Shown: in pieces, positions 13,001 to 22,249 of the stretch
Layout: each line of letters starts with the position of its first letter
Numbering within the stretch: the stretch's first letter is position 1
Assembly: GCF_040954645.1 (NCBI RefSeq)
Contig: NC_092805.1
Span: forward strand, 20,920,741 to 20,984,740
Direction of reading: 5' to 3'
Source of the DNA: Diabrotica undecimpunctata
Lineage: Eukaryota > Arthropoda > Insecta > Coleoptera > Chrysomelidae
DNA: 64,000 bases
Made by a program: the position numbers and the translations under genes
Notes under the pieces: model-generated
What the model saw: the letters and a program-made list of their open reading frames with translations, nothing else
Told to the model about the DNA's origin: nothing
The model's database searches: none

Positions 13001-13513
13001 AAATATTCTTTATGTATCAAGTTTAACCACCAAATGCAATAACATGTTTTTAAAAATTTACAATTTTTTCCTTAGACTAATTTCTGAAATACGAAAACAA
13101 AGTTTACAGTAAGCTACAAGGGCTTGGATTGTTGAAAATGCCCAACATATGGATCTTTTATTCGGTCTTCATGGAATAGATTTTAAAACTCAAAAATATT
13201 ATCTTCATAAGAAAACAACCGATCGAAGAGATTCAAAATTCAGAATATAAAAGTATTAAGTGTCATTTTTGTCTACGTACTTTTTTAATTCTTACCAATG
13301 ATTAAGTAGTCCATTGTATTATGTATTGTCCATTGATATTTATTGTTTACCAACTGATATTTCTTTTTAGGTATTTTAGTCGCAATTCCTGCAGTCCTTC
13401 TAATGATACTTGCTTACCAGAAAAAATGGTTTAGCATTCAAGGCATGTTTGACAAATCTCCGGCTTCATATTCGAGAAGATTCTATGCTGACACTGCTGC
13501 AGATGATTTTTGA
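2434..13513 (+). CDS. LRR transmembrane protein, 3' part of gene (4 exons)
   Basis: Four plus-strand segments join in frame: 2434-2615, 4841-4974, 6988-7161 and 13371-13513. Together they give an LRR C-terminal end with cap, a spacer, one transmembrane helix and a short tail ending in ADDF. The N-terminal signal peptide and most LRRs must lie upstream of the window. The cap shows NPWTCDCENQWLIDDLM and later CAAP and RCLDTYG, the LRRCT cysteine pattern. The predicted topology is type I: LRR ectodomain outside, about 30 cytoplasmic residues after the helix. AATAAA signals at about 13703 and 13721 give a plausible 3' end. The introns hold LINEs, mariner-like elements and a hAT remnant. Ligand and exact family (insect LRR neuronal or LRR15-like proteins) cannot be decided from this part. 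Confidence 0.85.
2665..3545 (+). mobile_element. LINE RT fragment, second family
   Basis: Inserted 50 bp after the exon donor. It reads IRYADDTVILAEN (catalytic box, about 2725-2760), LTMNVKKTKFM, KYAYLGTMIN, RILKIS and, near the end, GRRRMSWLRNLREWY and VRIAMMIADLRREDGT. Several stops break it. The C-terminal LRNL..WF..S..ELFR..V.K..IA.MIA block is shared with the copies at 15281, 16270, 24653, 39465 and 59671, which marks one abundant LINE lineage distinct from the GAT-tailed one. Confidence 0.85.
3800..4690 (-). mobile_element. Mariner-like transposase remnant (HTH + DDE type)
   Basis: Minus-strand pseudogene. It starts near 4690 with FTDKQKRSMLEMYF, an N-terminal helix-turn-helix of the DUF4817 kind found in insect mariner-like elements, then GRPKVRSEENIELVR. 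After breaks it continues at 4217-3810 with LRSCDLTPCDFFLWPHLKN, the block that carries the third catalytic acidic residue, and ends in a GPWVLSDDQRML tail. Stops and shifts in the middle remove the catalytic core. Located in LRR-gene intron 2434/4841. Confidence 0.75.
4841..4974 (+). CDS. LRR gene exon: rest of LRRCT cap and start of membrane-proximal part
   Basis: Acceptor TTTTAG at 4835-4840 and donor G|GTAAAT at 4975. It encodes CAAPIEMEKTSFHHLL, RCLDTYGHRPEKDG and a hydrophobic end LLLVGVLT. Phase 2 in, phase 1 out (last base G). The hydrophobic end joins smoothly to the 13371 exon if 6988-7161 is skipped, giving one continuous 23-24-residue helix. Confidence 0.88.
5130..6280 (+). mobile_element. 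Mariner-like transposase pseudogene
   Basis: Decayed plus-strand copy. Recognisable pieces in changing frames: SKRSVLHVLKKYHPYEIYN (about 5368-5425), RIQFCEGMQDLCNQYPHFIHQ, a WFQ.DGAPSRF segment (about 5805, the second catalytic Asp region), CFPRR.IGRRG and RSPDLTP-like remains near 5900-5930, and EMIHNIQEDCPRR toward 6080. This is a different sub-family from the 3800-4690 copy but has the same overall architecture. The end near 6260-6290 carries TTGGGCACCC, possibly part of a terminal repeat. Confidence 0.7.
6458..6760. mobile_element. Foldback MITE, about 300 bp
   Basis: Outer arms AAGCCAAATATTATTGCATT and its near reverse complement ending in ATATTTGGCTT enclose further inverted blocks: TGGAGCACAAATTAGTCA / TGACTAATTTGTGCTCCA and GTGTAGTTCCCACC / GGTGGGGACTACAC. 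The unit folds on itself for nearly its whole length. It has no coding capacity. It lies 230 bp upstream of the optional LRR-gene exon. Confidence 0.85.
6988..7161 (+). CDS. LRR gene optional (symmetric) exon
   Basis: A pyrimidine-rich tract ends in CCAAAG at 6987, and G|GTAAG follows 7161. The 174 bp are exactly 58 codons, phase 1 in and phase 1 out. They encode an acidic spacer with SDEPLKLILYHEQ and SDDDYVEMNDIYVERT, ending in hydrophobic NAYFNLLCGFTV, which flows into the GILVAIPA helix of the next exon. Because exons 4841 and 13371 also join in frame directly, this exon can be included or skipped. Whether it is constitutive or alternative needs transcript data. Confidence 0.75.
7205..8020. 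other. LRR-gene intron, nothing recognised
   Basis: AT-rich sequence without a supported ORF. From about 7690 it becomes purine-rich and probably belongs to the 5' leader of the LINE that follows. Confidence 0.5.
8283..8455 (+). mobile_element. Short LINE 3'-end insertion with (GAT)n tail
   Basis: Carries only the last residues of a LINE ORF (NDWRNRLGKVEAQLGL equivalent), TAGCACCACTGATGATGATG and a long (GATGAT)n run to about 8452. It splits the endonuclease reading of the host LINE. Confidence 0.75.
8567..9280 (+). mobile_element. 5'-truncated LINE insertion with 17-bp target-site duplication
   Basis: The open frame 8571-9254 (227 aa) is intact and encodes the C-terminal part of the GAT-tailed LINE family: FTYLGSLMTKENVM, LIQPVLTYGSETWTIS, MILRRIFGG, RWAGHLTR and GRPKLRWRDGVDEDG. 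It ends LGKVEALL, then CACCAATGATGATGATG. The insert is flanked by perfect direct repeats TTACCACAAACAGCTAA at 8550-8566 and 9281-9297, the target-site duplication. Among the LINE pieces here it is the youngest-looking. Confidence 0.9.
9774..9818. repeat. 22-bp tandem duplication
   Basis: The unit CAAAGTGACTGACATTTACA occurs twice in succession. Confidence 0.8.
10008..10064. repeat. (TA)n microsatellite
   Basis: Nearly pure TA dinucleotide run. Confidence 0.95.
10140..10870 (-). mobile_element. hAT transposase remnant (ZBED5/GTF2IRD2-like)
   Basis: Minus strand. From the right: SNRDQNCSFAASYEVAMEIAKAK (the conserved SYxVAxxIAK block, about 10830-10765), later VPLHGTNMGTDIFD, then IHCIVHQEALCGKSLRQ and VKITDIIKRGNRALTH, FGDFLAKVDAAYEAA. 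These match the order seen in the hAT-derived ZBED5 and GTF2IRD2 proteins. Several stops show it is dead. The GC-rich GCGGCCGC-containing stretch near 11440-11490 may be one element end. Confidence 0.75.
11425..11500. repeat. GC-rich putative hAT terminus
   Basis: TCCGCGGCCGC and GGCCGCATGCGGCCGC stand out against the AT-rich surroundings. Such GCGGCC-rich ends are common in hAT elements, and the hAT coding remnant lies next to it. The boundary is not defined. Confidence 0.35.
11790..12840 (-). mobile_element. LINE RT fragment, third family
   Basis: Minus strand from about 12820: NRKAAGKDGIPNELLKY (RT block 0/1), PEEWRTSELIVILKK, then GSGIRQGDSLSPMLFNLIMD and LCYADDAILIAQD (catalytic box intact, about 12235-12200). 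Downstream are TTRCKIEIDG and KKEWNNPISRMEE, RPRKRW. It is broken by frameshifts. The copy at 17790-18490 belongs to the same family. A TTGAAG hexamer run near 12787-12812 sits at its 5' boundary. Confidence 0.85.
12845..13370. other. LRR-gene intron, nothing recognised
   Basis: No supported gene. A short open stretch around 13085-13260 (SEIRKQSLQ) resembles nothing I recognise. Confidence 0.5.
13371..13513 (+). CDS. LRR gene last exon: transmembrane helix and cytoplasmic tail
   Basis: Acceptor TTTTTAG at 13364-13370. It enters in phase 1: with the preceding G it reads GILVAIPAVLLMILAY, a hydrophobic helix, followed by the stop-transfer QKKW and the tail SIQGMFDKSPASYSRRFYA, ending at DDF and TGA (13511-13513). 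The basic flank on the C-terminal side supports a cytoplasmic tail. Confidence 0.88.
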
Positions 13514-14820
13514 GAACTATTATTTAAAATGTGCTTTTGTTATACATTTTTTAGGTTGTTTTTAAGTTAATTAAATCTTATAGTACGTAAGCCATACATA
13601 ATAGAAAACATTTTTAAAAAAATGTATGTAAAAAATATGTTTTTGTTTAGTAGTATACTTTATTTACATTCTTATTGTAATATTATAGTTATAAATCGTT
13701 TTTAATAAAAGAGTTTCTAAAAATAAAATGTTATTTATTTTTCATAATAATCTGTCAAATTAGAGTTTCTCTTCATAACTTGTAGGATATAAGCGCCTGT
13801 ACGCTTATTCAAATTTGAGCTATTTTATACAGAAACTTGCCCAATAAAATATTATTTTATTTTCTTATTTTTTCGAATGCGGAAATGTATTCATTCGATT
13901 TATAATAAGTGGCTATCCTTTTTTAAATACCCAAAATCAAGGAACAAAAGAACACATTTAATATACCTCCCGCCGGAGTTCTCACCCGGGCAACACCCCT
14001 CTCGGTGGGGAAGAAAAACAAAATATGCTACGCAAATATCACAACAAAGCATCTCCGTTCTTATCTTGGGGGTGCCGCTGGCTTTTATGTTCTATTATCT
14101 GCTGCCTATTCATTAGCGACATCAAAAAGTAAATAATTTCATTAAATTCTTTATTTATTTTGTCGACATCAATCTAATAAAGCGGCATTTACGAGTATTT
14201 TAAAATTGGCCACCTCCCTAAGTGAATGCATAGTAGTTATCATAAGAAGAACGAAAACATTTTTAAAATGTAATATTCAAAATAGAGAAATGTAACTTCT
14301 ACACTAGAAAAACGCTAGAGAAACTACAAAAATACACGATTTAAGATCTTTCATCACAAATTTTGTTTTTCGGCTCTCCAAAACAGAAATAATTTAGAAT
14401 TTTTCCCTAAATGCATGCCAATTGGGTCTCAAAGAAGTTGATTTTCAAAAATATTTAATCAGATTCAATCCTAATTCTAATCCAATTCAGATTCAAAAAA
14501 TAGTGATTGCACGATTTGATTAATTTTTAAGGTAGCACTGAAAGGATATACATTTAACCTGTAACGTGCTCGGAAATAAAAATTCCTGCCATGTGGAGTT
14601 TCATAGAATGAAAAATGAAAACTAGAAAAATTTTTTATAGAATATTTATTTGAAAAAATGACAAACACAACCTTTGCTATATATTTGGTTCAGTGTGACA
14701 TTTGGGCTCTAAGAAAATCATAAATACAATGCGGCTCAAACAAGACAAAAAGTACGGAAACGAAATTTAAAATAAACGAAAACTTAAGATAAAATCAAAG
14801 AAAATAATGCGAAAACTATA
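13514..14820. other. 3' UTR then gene-free DNA
   Basis: AATAAA at about 13703 and 13721 probably end the LRR mRNA. A GC-richer island around 13965-14020 (CCGCCGGAGTTCTCACCCGG) stands out, but no gene or known repeat is recognised. The rest is AT-rich. Confidence 0.5.
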
Positions 14821-14824
14821 ACTA

Positions 14825-15275
14825 TTAATCATAAATAGGGAAAAACTCAACATTCCCTTATGTCAGTTGGAAAAGAAACCTTCAAGTCACTTGGAGAAGG
14901 AAGAAAACCTTGGATAACAGTAGAAATTCTGGAACTTATCCAAGAAAACACAACGTAAAAAAATTAATAAATACAAAGAAATTTAAGGAAACATCAGAAA
15001 GAAGATTTAAGGGACAAAAGATAGGTGGCTCTCCGACAGATTCAAGGTAATAGAAGATCTGAATAAAATCACACATTTAATTTACACAAAAAAAACAAAG
15101 AAACAGACAGGTTCTTGAAATGGTACAATAATGAATATCTTTAAAAATGATAAAGGGGATATAATTTTTGATCTAAAAGAGAGATTGTGTCAATGGACCA
15201 ATTACATTCAACAACAATTTAATGATAGAAGAATAAAACTGTCATTAGAAACCACATAGGATACCGTTCCATCAA
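14825..15275 (+). mobile_element. LINE fragment (linker before RT)
   Basis: Broken plus-strand pieces such as SLGEGRKPWITVEILELIQE, NRQVLEMV and DLKERLCQWTNYIQQ match the region between the endonuclease and RT of the LINE lineages here. It ends where an oppositely oriented LINE begins. Confidence 0.55.
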
Positions 15276-15280
15276 TATTC

Positions 15281-16215
15281 TTCTTCTTCAGTGCCTTATC
15301 CGGTCCGGAACTTGGCGATCATCAAGGCTATCATGGTTTTGTTGACTGCTTTGCGAAACAGCTCCGCGGAGGTCATCCCAAACCATTGTCGGAGGTTTGT
15401 AAACCACGAGATACGACGGCGTCCCGGTCCTCTCCTGCCAAATACTTTACTACCCTGCATAACGAGTTGAAGAATTCGATATCTTTCTTCGTTTCGTATC
15501 ACGTGGCCGAGATACTCAAGCTTACGTTGTTTCACTAAATTAAGCAGTTCTTTTTCTTTTGTCATGCGCTTTAGCACCTCAACGTTGGTGACATGGTCCA
15601 CATACGATATTTTTAGTATCCTCCTGTAGATCCACATCTCGAACGCTTCAATCCGCTTTTCAGTAGCTTGCGTCAGTGTCCAGGCTTCAACTCCATGCAG
15701 TAACACTAGAAGAATATAGCATCTCACTATCCGCATCTTGGTTCCCAAACTGAGATCACTGCAGCACAGCAAGGATCTCAACTTGATAAATGTAGACCGT
15801 GCCATTTCAATTCTGGATCTAATCTCTTGAACGTAGTCCCATTGTGAGTTGAGGGTAGTTCCGAGGTAAGTGAATCTGTCGACTCTTTGGATCTCTTCGC
15901 CACCTGCCATTAGTGCCCCGGGATCTAAATTTGCACGGCTGCCAACCATGAATTTAGTTTTCTTAATATTAAGGTCTAGTCCGTATGTTACGCTCACAGT
16001 TCTTCCTCGGTCTAGTAACGTAGATCATTTAGGCTGGTTGCTAGTAACACAGTGTCATGGGCGTAGCGGATAATATTGATGTATTCACCGTTCACTCGGA
16101 TTCCCATCTCTAGGTTTGTGAGGGCTTTAGCAAAAATTTCCTCAAAGTATATATTGAAAAGAGTCGGCGCGAGCACACCGCCTTGCCTTACTCCTCGCAT
16201 GATCTTCAGTTGGTC
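15281..16215 (-). mobile_element. LINE RT, long open C-terminal part, inactive catalytic box
   Basis: Minus strand. First GVRQGGVLAPTLFN then IRYAHDTVLLATS (16200-16012): the catalytic YADD reads YAHD, so the enzyme is dead. After a short break, an open frame of 233 aa (15997-15296) gives LDLNIKKTKFMVGS, FTYLGTTLNSQWDY, RCYILLVLLHGVEAW, YVDHVTNVEVLKRM and GPGRRRISWFTNLRQWF. It belongs to the lineage of the 2665-3545 copy. A GAAGAAGAA-type tail is present at 15281-15290 (TTCTTCTTC on plus). Confidence 0.88.
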
Positions 16216-16269
16216 GGTCAGCTGGTCTTCGACCTTGACTTGAACACTGGTTCCAGTATAAATTCATGA

Positions 16270-16462
16270 TGATCCGAATGTCCTTTTTATCCAATCCTAA
16301 AGGAAGGCAAAAGATTTCCTGGCTGAAAAATCTCGTACTTGGTTCAACACAACAACCACAAATCTTTTCAGAGCAGCAGTTTGCAAAATACAGATTGCCA
16401 TGATGGTTGCCAATATCCGAAAGGGATAGACAGACACTACAAGAAGAAGAAGAAGAAGAAGC
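16270..16462 (+). mobile_element. LINE 3' end, opposite orientation to its neighbour
   Basis: Plus strand. Bases 16340-16440 correspond to the SWLKNL...LFRAAVCKIQIAMMVANIRK tail with a shift, followed by a (GAA)n run at 16441-16462. It lies tail-away from the 15281-16215 copy. Confidence 0.7.
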
Positions 16463-17579
16463 GGGTATGTATATACAGGTCGATTTTTAAATTTCTTTTT
16501 GCCTTTATTTTGGATAATCGTAACTACGATGACGTCACAATAACGTCGCGATAACGTCGCCGATTTGTTTTTTAAATAGAAACCTATATTTTTTCTGTCA
16601 AAATCAAATCTCTTCCCCACTTCAGTTCTGACCCCCCGAAGGGAAACTAGTGGTCATGGTGATGTTGCGTATTGTCAGTCTTCAAAGATCTTTGTTTCTG
16701 GTCATTTGACAAGCAACTAAGTCAAATTTGACAAGCAATTTTAACTTTAACTTTAATAAGTACATATTTTCGTATAATATATGAGTAAATATCAAATATT
16801 TAATGATCTACAGTTGTTTCCTTTTTAAACTTGTTTACGTTGCTATAATACACATGTTCAAAATATAGGCAATAAAATTTAATAAATAAATATAATTTAC
16901 ATACTCAAAGGCAGTCTGTTATCAATCATCAAGAATTTGTTTATAATATGAAAATGATGAACATCTCCTCATAACTTCCCTCTTCCGAAAGATAATAGAA
17001 TTCCTGTTTGACGCACTCAAAGGTATGAAGTACGTGTCAGTGGAACTTAATGAAATCCCTGTAAGCTTTAGCCGAATGAATAGAAGTAACCCTAGAAACC
17101 CGATACTCGGAACAATTGACTGTCGTCTGTCAGTCAAGGGTGGCTTGATTTTACAATCCCCAATTAGAAGGCGTACGTTTAGCGATTAAGGGCTATGTCA
17201 TGAGAGTAATTTTGGAGATAATATTATTATTTGGGTGTGGAACATGGTCGTTCGGAAAGTGGGGCATTGAAAAAAAGGGGTCAGTTCATTACTTTTGGTT
17301 AATACTCTATATATATATAGTAAGGAGAGGCAAAACTATGGAATAAATTATTTAAAAAAAAAGGTAACTTTGAAGGCAAATCCCGAAAGAGCTCGATTTC
17401 AGTTTAAAAATAGAGGTTGCATGGTAGCTCATTTAAAAGGCTTAATTCTCTATTCAGTCATACAAACATTAAGATAATTAGTTATACAAGGTTATCAAAA
17501 AAACATATTTAATTTTTAGATTAAATTAATTGTCCCAACAATAAGATCTAATCCAACCTAACACAACCTAACATTTTAC
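16463..17579. other. Gene-free AT-rich DNA
   Basis: No supported gene. TTTAGATTAAATTAATTG at about 17515 resembles 5118-5145, a minor dispersed repeat. Confidence 0.5.
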
Positions 17580-17785
17580 CTGTTAAGAAAGTTGGACATT
17601 GAATTTTATAAACTCCGTATTGAAATTCTTTGTGAAGACTGTCCCAGATCTTATATAGGCCAAACAAACCATAGAATCTAAAATAGGACTTATGAACATT
17701 CGATTTCTGTTTGCAATTCCGATTGAATTTCAGCTCAATTTGAACACCACGTTCATACAGGTCACAAAATTTATTTTGAAAACTC
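17580..17785 (+). mobile_element. Penelope-like element GIY-YIG endonuclease fragment
   Basis: Translates to CEDCPRSYIGQTNHRI, a stop, then TYEHSISVCNSD and HHVHTGHKIYFENSRT. The C..C..SYIGQT spacing and the later H..H.TGH are hallmarks of the C-terminal GIY-YIG domain of Penelope-like retroelements. Two stops make it a pseudogene. It is cut off by the LINE at 17790. Confidence 0.75.
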
Positions 17786-17789
17786 CAGA

Positions 17790-18490
17790 ACCATGGTCCG
17801 AGAAGCCAAGAATTATCCGAGAAGCCATAGAACTAACACAGTATATACCAGTACAAAGCGGACTCAGACAGGGTCACTCGTTAAGCCCACTTCTCTTTAA
17901 TATAATAATGGACAAAATAATACAAGCAGTACGTAAAGGTCATGGTTACAGAATGGGGAACACAGAAATCCAAATAATATGTTATACAGACGACGCGGCA
18001 TTAATCGCCGAGGCAGAAGACGAGCTCCAAAGGTTAACACCCATCTTCAATACAACAGCTAAGAAATGCAACATATCAGCAGAAAAAAACAAATGTATGA
18101 CAACATCTAAATACCCACTACGATGTAAAATCGAAATCGATGGGAAAATAATAAAGCAGGATGCAAGGTTTACATATCTAAAACGAAACGACTACTAGAA
18201 ACAACAGAGATGAAAATACTCCGACGAATATCAGGGAAAAGTCTGTTGGATAGGGAGAGAAGCGAAAACATAATAAGAGCATGCAATATAGAAGATATAA
18301 ACGGATGGGTGACAAAACGGAAACAGGAGTGGAATGAACACATTAGTAGAATGGCAGAGGATAGGACAGTACGAATAGCACGAGATAAGTCACCAAATGG
18401 ACGAAGAAGTATTGACAGACCAAGAAAATGATTTAAGAGGCTAATATTGACGAAGAAACAGGCTAGAAGGAAGAAGAAGAAGAAGAAGTA
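17790..18490 (+). mobile_element. LINE RT fragment, third family, (GAA)n tail
   Basis: Open frame to 18198 with SGLRQGHSLSPLLFNIIMD and ICYTDDAALIAEAED: the catalytic YADD is YTDD. After a break: MKILRRISGKSL, NGWVTKRKQEWNEHISRMAE and SIDRPRK. It ends in (GAA)n at 18468-18489. Same family as 11790-12840, opposite strand. Confidence 0.85.
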
Positions 18491-18514
18491 ATAGAAATTT
18501 AAAAAAGCCAAATT

Positions 18515-18935
18515 GTCTCAATAAAAGAGATGACGGCATACGGTTACCTTCAACATGGAGACCTCTCATAAATAAAATATCATCCGCTCCACCCACCAAT
18601 CAAAATCCTACTGTCAGAAATGTTCATGCCAACCCCGCGCCAATTTTGAGCACCAATCCTTGCCCCAATCCCCACGGTAACCCCCACACCAACCTCCACC
18701 CAAACCATGACACTATCGACGGTATAAATGAACCGTCCTCTATTCTCAGTGGCAGTAGTGAATTGATTGGTGATGAGTGTAGTAGTGTCTGGGGGCTCGG
18801 AAGACTGAAACCTCGGAATCCCTGAAGATGTTAAAGAGGATGTCGAAAGCTCCAAAACTAAGTTTGGATGGGTTAAAGTCAATAAAATGGGGCTCTTAGG
18901 GAACTATTTTTTAATTACTGGAGCTTTCAATTGTG
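18515..18935 (+). repeat. Penelope-associated repeat, copy 1
   Basis: Shares about 330 bp with 62725-63035: GAGATGACGGCATACGG, ATCATCCGCTCCACCC, CAATCAAAATCCTACTGTCA and GAGGATGTCGAAAGCTC recur in the same order. The end (18865-18935) parallels 30100-30175 beside the Penelope element, with GGATGGGTT, GTCAATAA and GCTTTCAATTGTG. This suggests it is the terminal region of a Penelope-like element. No ORF is supported. Confidence 0.65.
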
Positions 18936-18947
18936 ATTACAATTATG

Positions 18948-20261
<1,314 letters not shown>

Positions 20262-20981
20262 ACTTATTGGGCAAAAATATATAGAAAGTTCCGGTTAAGT
20301 TAGCTACAAATGAAACGTCAAATAATTTGCGTTTGCGGTATTGCCATGTCATTATTATGTATATGTTTTATGCCTCAAATATGCTTTGAAACAGTACATT
20401 TTTATTACATTATTTTATGGAATCTGGTATGTTTTAAATTTGTTTTTAAATTTATATACAACACGAACGAATGAATATTTGTTTCTTTTGATATTAATTG
20501 CAGTTAGTTATTAGCAAATTTTTTTATAATTGGCCTTTGGTAGATTAGCGGATAAACTTGGCAATACTGTAAAAATCTTGAAAACATTAGTTGCCAGATT
20601 GCAACAGATGTCCAGCAGATTTCATTTGCAGCTCTACATGGAACTAATCCACAACTTTCAATAAAATATTAATTTTGGTTTCAACCATCAGATCTGCAGT
20701 CATTAAAATTATTATATTGATATATCGTAAAGATATATCGGGAAAGATGTTTAAATTTAAAAACTTAAAAATTAAACTTAATCTAAATTATATTAAATTA
20801 AACTTAAATTAATTAAACTTCATTTAAAAACTTAAAAAGAACGTTTAATAAAATTAATACTATATCGCATGATCTTTAGCGATTTATTAAAACGACATGG
20901 CAACACTGTCAAATACAAAACTTTCCTTCATTTGTAGCTAACTTCATCGGAACTTTCTATATACTTTTGCCACTTATTGAA
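20262..20981. mobile_element. 720-bp element with ~85-bp terminal inverted repeats
   Basis: The left arm (20268-20350) contains TATATAGAAAGTTCCGGT, GTTAGCTACAAATGA and TTGCCATGTC. The right arm (20892-20981) carries their reverse complements (GACATGGCAA, TCATTTGTAGCTAAC, GAACTTTCTATATA). CTTATT at both edges may be the target duplication. The interior is AT-rich and non-coding, so it is a non-autonomous MITE-like unit. Confidence 0.8.
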
Positions 20982-21106
20982 ATATTGTGTTATTTGTTTT
21001 GAGGTTAATTTTGCCATGTGTCAATGTTACACTACTGTATAGTGTCAATTCCAAAATCTTGATATTATTAGGTATTTACATACATATGAGTTTTCTTTTC
21101 AGCAAA

Positions 21107-22080
21107 AATGTCGGAAAAAAGAGATCCTAGAAAACATACACTAAAGAAAGGATGGAATCTGCCGTGAAAGCTGTGTAAATACCAAAGACGAATAGCTCAT
21201 GCATTAACCAAATTAGCCGTCTGGGGATTTGAATTTGACTGAATGCAGTTAAAAATTAGTGTACCTACAAGATTACCTAAAACGAATTGAGAGAAAAATC
21301 TTTTTAAAAACGGATTGCCGGGAAAAGATTGGATTACTGGTAACATATTGGTTTTGAATTTAAGGTGGATTCAATAACTAACAAGTATTTTTTAAACTAT
21401 ATTTGCAGAATTTGAGAGACTTTGTAAGGATCTACTAAGTTAGTTGAGTAGAATTGCTCAAAATCTTCCCAAGAACCGCGCTGAAGCCTGTTCAGCTGAA
21501 GTGTTGACATTATTAAAAAGAATGGTTTAGGAAATAAACCACAAAATATATTCAACTGTGACGAGTCTGGTTTTCAAACAGATGTTGGAATACAAAAAGT
21601 TTTATGTCGAAAAGGATCTAATCCAAATAAAGTTGTAGGCACCGTAACAAAATCAACGTACACTATTCTGGTTTGCTGTAGTATAGTAGGAAAGTATTTA
21701 CTTTTGTTTGTAAATTATAAAGGTTTATACTTGTATTCTACCTGCTGCCAAAAACGCCTTGACGATGTTATATTTAATTATTCGCTATCGTGATGGATGG
21801 AATAGGTTCATTTTTCCAAATGGTTTATAAACGTTTTCATCAAAGATACTGCATAACTGGAATGCCCTAAGCTTCTAATATTTGATGGTCATAATTCACA
21901 CTTCACTGTGCCATTGATCGAAATCGCCTGTGCCAATAATATTGAACTTTTTTCTTTGCCGGTTCACATATCTCATGCTTTGCAGGCCTTAGATGTAAGA
22001 GTGTTTAACAGCGTGAAGCAATCGTTGTGCAATGTATTAAAAGATTATTAACGTGCTACGGGATGAAAAAATGTAGACAA
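21107..22080 (+). mobile_element. Pogo/Tigger-type (DDE_1) transposase pseudogene
   Basis: Short in-frame pieces of a pogo-superfamily transposase. MSEKRDPRKHTLKKGW opens near 21108. NIFNCDESGFQTDVGIQK (about 21550) holds the first catalytic Asp, then RKGSNPNKVVGTVTK and YTILVCC. PKLLIFDGHNSHFTVPLIEI (about 21870) has the second Asp, then LPVHISHALQALDVRVFNSVK, the LQ.LDV.VF block with the third. Multiple stops and shifts mean it is inactive. Confidence 0.85.
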
Positions 22081-22249
22081 TGTAGACTTATAACGTAGTT
22101 AATATGGGGTGTCAATGTTTTCTTTGAGTGTGGATAACATTGACATCTGACACATTTACAAAAATAAAAAGGGTATCAAAGATTTACTCGTAATATAGTA
22201 ACCTAACAATATGCGTAATTTCAAATTTCTAAGTAGTCATATGCGGGTC

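Noticed and set aside
13965..14020. GC-rich island as a structured RNA gene
   Set aside because: No tRNA, snRNA or rRNA signature could be matched and no clear stem was found.
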